From positions 4,494,501 through 4,558,500 of the forward strand of contig JAFREQ010000042.1 in assembly GCA_025331565.1 (NCBI GenBank): a DNA stretch of 64,000 nucleotides. The letters are read 5' to 3'. Shown here one piece after another: positions 15,066 through 26,800 of the stretch. Under the pieces are notes generated by a model, which was not told the origin of the DNA, did not search any database, and worked only from the letters and a program-made list of their open reading frames with translations. A program made the translations under genes and the position numbers. Numbering within the stretch: position 1 is the first letter of the stretch; each line of letters opens with the position of its first letter. The stretch comes from Holacanthus passer. Lineage: Eukaryota > Chordata > Actinopteri > Pomacanthidae.

Positions 15066-16144
15066 TGATGGTCTCCTGTACTTTCTGTCCTCTGTCCCCC
15101 AAGTACCTGATTATCAGGGAATAATTAGTTTGATGTTAATATCTGTAGAGACACTCGAGTGCTCACAAGACAACTAATGGCTGCATATTAATACATTTTA
15201 AACCTATTTCTTCTTAACCTCATGTCTTATTAGTTTGACATTCTCCAGTTGTAGAGTGGTGTCCAAATGTCCATTACTGAAAACTTATTTACTATTTGCC
15301 ACATGAATGTATTTTCTCCTGTAGCACATAGACATTTAAGACTACAGCTGTGAAATGAAATATGCTGCCTGTTGCTGCTGGAAATGATACTGAGAGTTGA
15401 AACAGAGAAGTTGCTGCTGTTCAGCTAAACAGTGAGCTGAAGGTCACTATAAAGCTCCAGATTGGGTTGATAATGCTTCATGGCTGAACACAAAAAAACC
15501 CAGTGAGTTGGGATTACAGACTATTTTCAAAGTCAAAAAAAGATCATTCTCAACCTAATGTTTGAAAGTGAGAGCTGCTAAGTAAAGGTTGCATTTGCAA
15601 TTGCATACAGAAAAATCAGGTAATAAGTTCTTAAAAGTTTGGACTGTTTCAACACTTTTAAAATATAGCATTGCAATTTAATCATATAAAAATATTGGTA
15701 CACAGATCATGTTTGAGAAATGTTCAAAATCTTGAAAATTGATCTAATTAGTTTTTTTAAATAGTAATCTTAAAGGAAGACTGAAAGGTCAGTTGAGATA
15801 AATATCAATACTCATTTCCTGTTGTGTAATTTTTACTGTTCATTTGAGTGCTGTGTTTGTATCATGACCACCAAGGGGAGCATGTTAAGTCTTTTCCACC
15901 CTGGAAGTTTTCTATCAGACCAAACTAATTTGTCTTCAGACCTCTGATTTCAAGCCAGATATAATTAAATTTATTTTATGCTCTCTGAGGAATGAAAATC
16001 CTCCTCTTGACTGTGATGACCTCTAGTGACTTGTGAATGAAATCCACATTCCAGTTTTAACAGGTGAAACCCATAAACCCTCTGTTTCTTAATTAAATCT
16101 GTAAATTATATGGAGGTCATTTTGACATGCTGTGTTGAGGTTTG

Positions 16145-16158
16145 TTGCCATCTACTGG
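16145..16158 (-). promoter_or_regulatory. CTCF-like motif
   Basis: On the minus strand this reads CCAGTAGATGGCAA, matching the CTCF core CCASYAGRKGGCRS at 13 of 14 positions. Only a motif is seen; binding is unproven. Confidence 0.35.
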
Positions 16159-17331
16159 TTGAGGCTGGTATGAGAAATCCAAATGTCCAAAAGTTAAATA
16201 TCAGCCAAAGGAGTCTTGTACATTAGCTTTTAAACTTTTGAAGAATGATATTGTAAAACTTCCATTAAATACTTGAATACCTGTTCATTCAAGTTGTTGA
16301 GGTCGTTTTGGCAAATTGTGTTTCACATTAATGGTCTCCTGGTTTTGTTGGGACCAGACCAATATGCACGATGAGTTTTAATTTAAAAAAAAAAAAAAAG
16401 TTGTCCCATTTTAAAATCAGTGTATTTCTGCTGCTGGTTCATGCATGTGATCCTCTAGAAAAAAACTTGTTATCTGTTCATCAGTGCATTATTGACACAT
16501 GCAGTGCAACTGAACTTGGTGTCAACCACAGTTTCTGTGAAAACAACGCTGATGGAGCGGCAGGAAATGACTTCTCGTAATTGGATGCAAACAGAAACAC
16601 ACCGAAAAAGCCCTGAAAATGTGTTTCTTCTTTCTGTATGTTACACATAATCAACAATAATAATCCTCTCCATTCAGGCTATTAAGGATTGATTTGTAAT
16701 ACCTAGGAACAGAGGGTCTCTCATGTCCATTACAGCCATGGCAGGATGTGTAAATTATGCATGTGCCCCTCTAAGTGATTGTATGTTATGCACCCAGTAT
16801 ATCTTCGTGTGCTCTACAGGTTTGTCTGCCAACTTCATTTGCTGGTTATGTGTTTGGTGGTGTGAGTGCTTATTGTACAGGCAGGGTGGTAATAGTTCAA
16901 ACAGGCACGAGGACCACCTCATGCTAAGCAGCAGTGGAATGCACCGGGATCAGCTGTTACTTGACCACATGACCCCATTACTGCCCCCCTCAGGCCCCCG
17001 TCTTCCATCACACCTCCCCGTGGAGCCGTTGGCCAGTCACAGCCGTGACAAGTGAGGTGGAAGGTGATGGCAATTTCAGGGTCCACAGCTGGGCCAAGCC
17101 TACAAAATGCTTCCATCAGGTGACTCAAAGGTCCCAGAGCTCATGATTAGATCTCCTGGAACCAGAAGCTTTTCAGTCAAGCCTCGTCAGATGTGCTAAT
17201 GAGAGGAAAGTGCTGTTAAAAATGCACTGTTACATGTTGTGTCTAAAGATTTAAGGTTAAGCCACATGCAGTGGTCATGGGTTGTAAGCAGTCATTTGAA
17301 GGATTTTACAGGCCTGAAGAGGTGAATGTAC

Positions 17332-17582
17332 AGCAGCAACTAGCAATTATTAATCATTTGGTCTAAAAAACAAACACATGCCCATCGTAATTACTGAAAG
17401 CACCGGGGTGACGTCTTGTTTGTTTTTCTGAATGACAGTCCAACATCCAAACATATGTTCTTTACAATGATGTTAAAAAGAGAAAATACTCACATTTGAG
17501 AAGCTGGAATCTTTGATTAAAATGAAAATATTTGATGACAGCATATTGACTTTTCGATTAACTGGCTCATCATTTCAGCTCC
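17332..17582 (+). repeat. MITE-like dispersed repeat, copy 4
   Basis: It starts GCAGCAACTAGCAATTATTA. It contains GGTGACGTCTTGTTTG, GTCCAACATCCAAACATATG and CACATTTGAGAAGCTGGAAT, then ends near CATCATTTCAGCTCC. The block order matches the copies at 2897 and 4258. Degenerate and non-coding. Confidence 0.55.
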
Positions 17583-20500
17583 TGGTGAATGTTATTGTAA
17601 AGATTTTTAAGGCCTGAAGAGGTGAAAGTCTTTATAAGTAAACATAGAAGAAAGTAAGAAGACAAATTTCCATGATTTTTTTCTTTATCCCTTTAATCAT
17701 CTGGTGCAGGGTTATCATTTTGTGTGCTGTTTAAAAGCCCAAAGCTGCTGTGTCCAGGATGTGATATAGGGAAGAGAAATGTGTAGAGCATGTATATTGC
17801 TTAATAGATGATAAGATAAAGCAGATTTACACTGTTATCATGAGGGGCTTATGGAGTAGTTCCTCATAATATTGTGTTATTCATTCTTCCGAAGAAAGAC
17901 ACTGTGATGTAATTTGGTTGACCCCCGTTTCTGTTCCTGTGTGGCCACATGAGCGAAGATGGCAGTTTGGAAATAGTTTGTATTTTTTCCATTTGATGCA
18001 CTAAAATGCCACTATTTGAGTTCACAAAGCTGCCATCTTGTGAAAATCTAGTTATTTTTATTCCTCAGTCTCTCGCCAGCTCAAAAACATCAACATAATG
18101 TACACATTTTGGATCCTCTTCCATCATCTGTTTTCACAGTCACATGCATAGAGAGAAAAGGAGCAAATGCAATAATCATTTGTTGGCTGTGGTGACTTTA
18201 CAGCAGATAACACATGTCTCACGCTTGAGTTCAGTGCGGTCTGCCTATGACACGTTTCATCACTGCAGTTTCAGCCAGATCACGCAACCTGCTATCAGGT
18301 GTTACTTTAACTTAACAGGTCTGAGTCAGACCACATGTGGGAACAAATGTTTATTCTGCTCTGAGGCCAAAGTGGGAAACACTTGACAATGACAGGAAGT
18401 GTCAGTTCAGTTGTGTCTATTGTTATTTGCAGCACACCTGTCCTTTTTTTATGCTGATTTTAAAAAAAAGCAACCACCATAAACTAACACAAGGCCTGAG
18501 AGGAAGCTCGCTGTGGTTGTTGGGGGGCCCCCCCCATCGTTTAGAGCGGTTGAGCAGAGACACGCAAGCCTGATTCACATCCAGTCTCTCATGGGTGATC
18601 AGAGCAGCAGCTTCTTCGCTGCTGGAGGAGGGGGCCGTATGAGCAGGGTGGAGGAGGGGGATTCACTGGGTGCTGTTAGGGTGGGCTCTTCAGGGAAGCA
18701 CCACTGCAGCCTCTCACCAACTCCTCCTCCATCATTGCATGCCACCTTGAAGCAAGCTGCATCCAGACTTCCTGTCATGAGCAGCTGGGGAGTGTCAGAC
18801 ACACACACACACATATTTAGGTCACTTCTGGGGACATTACATAGATTTAGATTCATTTCCTGGAAATTTAACTGAACCCTTACTTTAACCACTGACCCCA
18901 AAATCAGCTGTTTTCCGACTGGGGACTCGGCTTTGGTCCCCAATTGGAAGCTGTCCTCAGTTCACTGATCTTCAGTCTGACATGGGTCCATAAAAGTGTG
19001 TATTTGCCTGGAGCTATGCAAATATTGTTTGCGTCTCAGCCATGCAAACACAGTAATCAAAACTGTTTAACCACTTCACACACCAAGACATCCTCTGTGG
19101 ATTCTTAGTGCGCATACACGGAGTGATTGAAGCACATTGCAGAATTCTGCAGAACTTTGCGGTGATGCTTCCCTCTGCTGAAACACAGATTAATCACATA
19201 AAAGTTAGCTCCTAATTACACAATCATCCATCACTGAGATAATAATTCCAGCATGATTCATCTGTGCCGAGTGAAAGAGACTGAGGGCTTCCCACGGGCA
19301 CACAAGAGCTGCACAATGCTGAGAAATCTCCTGCGTTACAAGATTATGAATGTCATTGTGAAAAATCACTTCTTTGGTTTTAATGTGGTTAAAAAGCTTA
19401 TGGAGTCTTTGGATGGAAATGGCATTGCCTGTAATAAGCTAATGACTGACTGTTGTGCGTGGGAAGCAGCAGGATGGCCTGTGATGAGGGGAAGCCAGAT
19501 GAGAGGTCTGGATATTTAATTGAACAGACCACCAGAGAAGCAAGGTGTCTGTTGCTCTACCTCTTCTGTGATGCACTACAATTATTCTGAGGCAGTGGCT
19601 CTTCTTGCCCACGGCCTTGTTGTGATCACGGACTTCTCTGTGCTGGAGAGGAACGTTTGTTCCCACATTTCTCTCCGCATTCCTGCTAATGTCTCATGAT
19701 GCATTAAAGGTCATGCAGTTGTGTCTTTCCTCCCAGAGGCCTGACCCTCAGGGGGGAGTTTGTTATCTTTCCTCCGATCAGGATATTTTTTTTGAATGAA
19801 ATGCTGGTCTAGACTGCGCGTGGACTGAAAAAATGAATTTCACATCAAACATTCACAGTCAACCTCAATGTCAGAAAATATGAAAAATGGTGCAGTCATT
19901 TAGGACATGGTTTTGCTTACTATGCTAAGTGACACTTGCATGTTAACACATTCCTGATAAGAGAGACCTATCTGCTCACTGGAGTCACAAAGATCTGCTC
20001 ATCAGTCAAAGAGCCATTGCACGAATGTGTGTTTGAGGTAAAAAGCAGGTTAAGTGTAGCTTTTAGACGACCCTCTGTCTCTATCGGTGCTATTAGTCTG
20101 ATTTCATTAGCTCAACCTTCTTTATTGATCATGCTTCTGTCCTCCGTCTGGTCGCAGCAAAACAGCCTCAAACAACCCCAGAAAGTTTTCTGCAAACCCT
20201 GCCAAAATAAAAAAACCTTCCAAGAGCTCTTTTGTTTTGGATTTCTGTGTGTGGGGTGGTGGGGTTGCTGTGGCACGGCTCGGCTTACTCAGCATGTAGT
20301 TACTAGGCATAATTACTTTATTGCAAGGAGCTCAGCGTGGAGTTTTTCCACTGAAAGGGATAAATGCAGGAGAGATGGGTGTGGTCCTCTGCTTGTGGGT
20401 GTTTATCCTGAAATGCATCCCATATGCTCGACATATTTCCCAAAATCCTATATGTATTTTTGTACTTTATTCCCTTTCCATCACACAGCTGGCAACACAA

Positions 20501-20950
20501 AGCTCCCAAATGAGCAGCAGATAAGTTATGGCTCTTCTGGGCATCAGCCCCCCACCTCTCTCTGCTTTTGTCTCTCCGTCTGGCTTCCTCTGGTTTTCTG
20601 CTTCTCTCATTTCCGCCGGCTGTTGCGTTAGTTGGTTGCCCTGTTGATCCAGCCAGCAGTGCTGCTGTGCTAGAAGCAGGTTCCCATCTCAGCTGAGCGG
20701 GGACTTCCCTTCCTCGGGCCCCAACCCCCCGATTTCCTTCCACCTCTCAGACAGAGAAACACTTTTATTGTAAGAGATATGAGCTGATACAGCTGGCAAA
20801 GTTTGACGCCGGAATGAAAGAAGCTTGTGTGTGTGTAGGTAAGAGCATGAGGGGTATTAGGGGTCGCTCTGATTGGATGGAAAGCCTCTGCCCCTCGCTC
20901 GGTTTCCTGGCACACACACACTAGTCAAGAGGCAAACTGTGGGCTAATTC

Positions 20951-21690
20951 AGTACTGGGCACTCATGTTACTGCCTCGTTTTTGTGCAAAGGGGAGAGGG
21001 GCTTAAGGGGTGTGGGCGGAGGATGGCTGGGGGAGGGAGAGGAAAGCAGGGAGGGAAGGCTGGGACTCAGAGGTGGGGGTGGAGAGCACAAGGAGCTGCA
21101 GCTTTGGGACTACAGTGGAAAGTAAGACTGTTTGTCTGAACACATGAGAATAAAGAGGGCGAGACAGACAAAAGAAGATGGGTGGACGACAGAGAGATGA
21201 CAATGATTAAAGTAGGATGTGGGGCAAGCAAAGACCGGGTTTCTCTCAGCCGACCTGGACGACAACAGGAAGAGAGACAAGGCAAAGTGGAGGTGCACAG
21301 AGGACAGAGGACTTGCCTGAACAAGAGGCAGAAAAAGGAGACTGGCTTCTGAGTGAGGAGGCGTACTCTCGCTCACCCACAGAGGGAGAGAAACACTGAG
21401 TCAAACCAGACAGACAGGAAGAGGGTGAGGTGGAAGAGGAGGAGGAGGACGAAGGGGGCTGAGGTGAAAGAAAACATTAGAAAGCAGAAAGGCAAAGATT
21501 AACACTCCTGAGAGAGAGAGAGAGAGAGAGTGTGTGAAAGAGAGAGATTCAGCCGGTGAGAACGTGGAGGGGGGAGGAAATCTGAACACAGAGGTGACAG
21601 AAAGCAGATTGAGTGAAGGTGAAGCGGGACAGAGAGAGACTGAGGGTAGGTGAGGGGGACAGCGGGTGAAGGTAGCAGGAGGGGAGAGGT
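20951..21690 (+). promoter_or_regulatory. Purine-rich promoter/5'UTR region of the sialyltransferase gene
   Basis: The 740 bases before the ATG are strongly purine-rich on the plus strand (GGGAGAGG-type sequence, a GGGGTGTGGGCGG GC-box-like element near 21007, and (GA)n at 21510-21530). No TATA box is obvious. The transcription start could not be placed; the sequence up to the ATG is open to being one long 5'UTR exon or the end of a spliced leader. Confidence 0.35.
21510..21530. repeat. (GA)n microsatellite
   Basis: An uninterrupted GA dinucleotide run in the likely 5'UTR of the sialyltransferase gene, followed by TGTGTG. Confidence 0.9.
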
Positions 21691-23767
21691 ATGAGGGGAC
21701 AGCTCTTGAAGTCACTCTTCTCTTTGGCGCTCACTCTCCTCTGTCTGGGGAGCCTGCTGACCACGCTCGTCTGGTACGTGTTCGACAACAAGTAAGTGTC
21801 TAACTGCCTTTCCAACCACCTATACAACACACACACACACATATGCAATGACGTATACGTACAAGCTCATCAATCCAGTAGTTGGGAAAGTTTTGTGTCT
21901 TGTACAAGATGCACATTCTCGGTCTTTCCCCACTTTTTTCCACTCATGTCATCCTCTTTGCCAAAACTGTGGAAGATGTAGTTGGTGTGAATGGTGTATT
22001 GGTGTGTGACTTTTTTTTTTGCCTGGACATGTGTGATTCATCTCATGAGGCATATCCATGGTGCAATGTTATGATTCATCTTGCAATACTAAATACTCTT
22101 AAGAGTAAAAATACAGGAAGAGAAGTTTGGAGAATGAATTTGGAAAAAACCTCACTTCTTCAACATGAATTAAGAGACAGTTTATAATTTGTTTCTCAGC
22201 TCTTTCATTGTGAAAAAGTTTACGCTCACTTGTAATGATGCCATGTTATTGCCTTTATAAGTTTCTCTGAGATGAAAAACAAAAGGGGATGAATGTTTTT
22301 TTTGCCACCAGCGATGGCAGGAAGCCTCAGAGTGAAATCTAAAGAGCAGTTGAAAATGAAATATTAAAGACTGTTTCGGTTCAACAGCATCGACACCAAA
22401 ACCAAACTGAAACGAAAGGATGTTGAGCTGGATATGCCGTGACATTTATTAACAATCATAGGTGGTGTTGTGGGTTTGCAGTCTTACAGATGCACACATT
22501 ATAATACCGACTGGGAATCAGAAAGCAGGAGCTATCAGAGATGTTTTAGCCTCTTTATGGAAACTTAAAAACAGGAAGACACACCACAGACCACGGACAT
22601 TACGACACACAGACACGAAGAGGCACACGTCTCCTGTTAAAACGTAGATAAGTAGCAAAGGTCTCTACCCCTTTGTAGACTGGTTGTTCATTTATGTTTT
22701 ATGACAGATTTACCGCCACTCGGCTCCATGTCAATGAGAGATCATTGAATGCACAACTTCGAATGGTGACTTTCCCCACTGTGGGACGAATAAAGGTTTA
22801 TCTTATTTGTTTTGGTGTTTCTTGAGGTTGGAAAATCATGCATACATAACTTTGTGTTGAACCACATAGTTGATTGCATTTACTAGTTAGACGCTGACTT
22901 AATTATAATTGCTTCATGTAATGAATGTTGTCATTTTCTATCCACAGATATATCACTTTAGCAGATTTGGCTAAACTTTAAACCACCATAATAAAGAAGT
23001 GATGAGAGTGAAGCAGCGGCCTTCAGTTCGCTGTAGATTTATTACAAAGGAATTCAACAAACCACGTCATCTCAAGACTGTTAAACTAAGATAATATTCA
23101 GGGTTTTATTCCCTTACTTGGGTGGCGTTACTCAACTAGCCTTTAAGAAATATATTTTCAACTTCAATAATTTTTCTGTTTTTGCTCCTGCCCTTTCCTC
23201 AATACACTTTTTTTGTACACGTTCACGGACTATCTGGCAGGTGCCTGTTTATTTTGATGTTTGATTAACTGGATCATCAGATGCACATATCCTGTTTTCT
23301 CATGCAGGGCCGGACTTCACACTCACAAATGTTGAACCTTCCCGAAAATAAAATAATAAATGGCTGATCGTAAAATAAGAAATTTCATATAAAATAATAG
23401 ACAGAAAGATGATGAGCAACATATGTGCATGAGAACAAACATTGCTACACATTTGGAACAGGTTTTTCCTCTCAACCAGTGTAAACAGCAGAATGTGAAG
23501 CCAAGAAAGATGAGGGATTAGATTATCTGTTTGTTTTTTCCTGGCTTTTGCATTTTGCTCATCTGTGCTGTTCCTCCCTCGTTCTCCCAACAGCAATGTG
23601 GAACCTCGCAGACCGCCTCCTCAAAAGAAAAGCGCCACTCAGCCCTCTGACCTCTGTAAAGGCTGCAGGTGAGAGCGAACGCCTTCGCTGCTTCTGCTGA
23701 AGTGACCTTTTTGTTTACGCCTTCATCAGATCAAGTCATGTCAGCGCTGCAGGGATTAAACACTTTA

Positions 23768-23800
<33 letters not shown>

Positions 23801-26800
23801 ACAGGGAGGTCATCGACAAAGTGATAGAGCGTTACTCTCAAACCTGGAAGAAGCAGGAGGACAATTATCAAAAAGTCAGGTAAAAAATAACATGACATCC
23901 TCTCAGATGTGTTTTATTCTAATATGGACTTTTAGAACAAGAAAACCAAAACAAACAAAAAAAGGTTGCTAGAGTCGCAAACAATTGTCCATGCATGCAC
24001 AGATATACTGTATCTCCAGTGTCCATAAGAATTGTCTGCACATTGTCACAGTCCAGAGATGTACCATGATTATGAAAAGGTAGTTCTTATAAAACATACA
24101 TTAAGCCATGCTCAAGAGGGGCAAAGAAATCAACAAACAGTATTTATTTGCAGCTGAGTTTGTTTGCTGTCTCACAAAAGAGACCCCAAATCTCAGCAAA
24201 CTGACATCTAATCTCTTATAATGACAAATAATGACAGTGCTCCATATCATGGCGCCACTTCTTAAAAGGAGGGGAGGTAGATTTCCATTCTCTCAAAATA
24301 GCCCTTGTAGCTATAAGCACACACAACATTAAATCCTGCTGCGTCTCATATGGCAGCTTTAGGCAGCTTTCAGATCAAAATAGCAAGTGCTCAGTCTCAG
24401 TTGACTTGTTTCCCAATAATTATCCTAAGTAAATAACTTTTGTCTTCTCAAAAGGTTTTAACTTTAGGGCAAGCCCAGAAAAGATGAGCCAGGGTCCCCT
24501 CATCTGCTTTATGTCACAAATAGCTGAAACAGTACTATCATCTGGGTTTTAAACAAAAACAAAACCTATGCAGGAGTTTGATTGTTTTTTATATGACTAG
24601 AAAGAAGAACAAGCCAAGACATGGAAGGAGAAGTAGAAGTAGAAATGTGGATAAAAGAGGATCTTGCACGCAAAACACTGTGGTCTAAATATAACACGTC
24701 TTGAGGTCATGTGAGTTATTGTTAAACAGAGGGACTTTACCTGAAGGACTCAAGACTGCTTTCAGTCAATTTCTAGAATTAAAATCCTTCAATCCTTCAG
24801 AGACTGAACAAACTGCCAATTCATTTAACTGCATTTTACATGAATTATGAAGCTTTCTGTTCAACACCTGCACTGACCGCTCAGTCAGCGTCGACGCTCC
24901 CGGCCGTCTTGTACGTCATTTAACTAAGTCCTTGTGGTTCCCCAGATCTCAGCTGAGCAGCAAGTGCCATGGTTTCAACAAAGCTATCATCACCCAGGCC
25001 AACACTGCAGTGGGAACGAAGCTCGTGTACGACGGGGAAAGGAAGAGGACCCTCCAGGTGACACCCGAGATTTTCAGCACATTTGCAAAGGTATGTTGTC
25101 CTTCATGAATATCAGCAATGCATCTGCTGCTTGTTTGATTGTTCGTCAAATGTTCCACGACAGAGATTATTTCGCTGCTCTGCTCTTGCACGAAGTCATG
25201 TGTCTACTCACATGTTGGCTCTTTCATCCAAACGTCTGCACGGCCTGGTTTATTTTTGGTAAAGGGCTCACCAGACACTTCCTGAGCTTGAGTCTGGCTG
25301 TACTGCTGAGCTATACACACTTTTCTTAGTTCTGACCAGTAAACACATTCTGCTTTATTTTAACACGCTGTAAGCAAAGGCAGTGTCTTTAAATGTGAAT
25401 AGAAAACAGTTCATAAATGTGCAATTCCATAAGTCAAACAATATAATGTGACTTTAAACATACTCCATAATCTTCATTAAAGCAAATTTTTACATTTGTA
25501 CAAACAGAACTTTAAGAATCCAAAGTACAACTCATCAAACCTGTGACGTCAGTTTTGAGAATGTGAAATAATGCATTGAATACATTTGTCTTTCTTCCTC
25601 TAATTTGGAAGTGGCATCACCCCAGAAAGTAGCTCTTGTCTTGTCTTTGACCTCATCTTTATTGTCATGCAATAAAATATTTTTCTGGTAATGGAGATTA
25701 AAATAATAGTAATAGATAGTATATTAATAGAATAATAGTAATAGAACAATAAAAAATTGTGACCACAACACTCACAATACAAAGTACAACAGAGCAGCCA
25801 TGTGATAAATAGATATTAAGAGTCCACAGCCCTGTGAAGTAATGATAACAGGTTTAATATTTATCATGTTCATTGTCTTACTTTACAATACTAACATTTA
25901 CTAATTAACACTAAACACAAAGTCCAGCTGAGGTTGATGGAAATGTCATTAGTTTTGCAGTTATTTGACAAATTGAAATTTAGACCTGATGATGGCACGA
26001 GATGAACTAGAGGAGAGGTCACAGCGACCCATCCCACTGCCGAGACATTTCACACAAAACCACAAATGGAGAATCAGAAGATCACCAAAGAGCCATGAGC
26101 ATCCAATGTGTGGGAACCATGAATATCTACCAAATCTCAAAAGACATTTTATTCAGTTTCTTGTGAATATACTGGCAGCCTCCCTTCAACGACAATTCTC
26201 ATTCTCTTTCCGCAATGATATGGTAAAGTGGAAGTGAGGTATTTTTTGAATGTTCAGTCTGAGGAACTGATCATCTCATCAACCACAGGCTCATTTTCAT
26301 GAAGCAGACCGGCAACAACTGTGCCATCTGCAAGTTTAAAGCTGCCGGCAGCTGGCAGCATCTGCATGCTTCATGATGAAGCATCCTAGCAGCTGAACTT
26401 ATCTTGAGTCAGAGAAAAATTTTTGCAGTAACACACTCATTTTTATGCCTTAAAATAACATTACAAACGTTACATCCAGGGGGCACCCAGATTTGAACTG
26501 GGGACCTCTTGATCTGCAGTCAAATGCTCTACCACTGAGCTATACCCCCTGACTACATGTATAGAAACTAAGCAAACAATGGATAAAAAAAAAAACCTAT
26601 ATGATCACGGTGCACCCAGACTTGGACCATAAATTTTGCAGCGAAACATTTGAACCATTGAGCTACTAAGTATTGACTTGTGTCCTGAATGGCTGCTATG
26701 AACCGCTGAGCTAAATGTCTGCAAGTTTCTGGACATAGTGAAATTTTACCTGAGTTACCATTTAATGATCAGTTTGCAAATCGTAATAGTAACATCTTTA

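Larger units (their letters stand above)
15070..20950. other. Intergenic, rpl19 to sialyltransferase
   Basis: About 6 kb without a recognised gene. It contains a CTCF-like motif (16145-16158), a MITE-like repeat (17332-17582), low-repeat sequence around 19190-19700 that may be a conserved non-coding element, and a chance-looking 231-codon open frame (19936-20631). Nothing resembling a known protein was seen in any frame. Confidence 0.6.

Noticed and set aside
15868..15883. CTCF-like sequence CCACCAAGGGGAGC
   Set aside because: Two mismatches in the most constrained core positions; weaker than the motifs reported.
19936..20631. 231-codon open frame on the plus strand
   Set aside because: No start context, domain, splice partner or homology that I can recognise; composition looks like non-coding DNA. 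Kept only as a coincidental open frame.
24180..24720. Possible retroelement fragment in sialyltransferase intron 3
   Set aside because: Composition hinted at a decayed LINE, but no motif could be matched with confidence.
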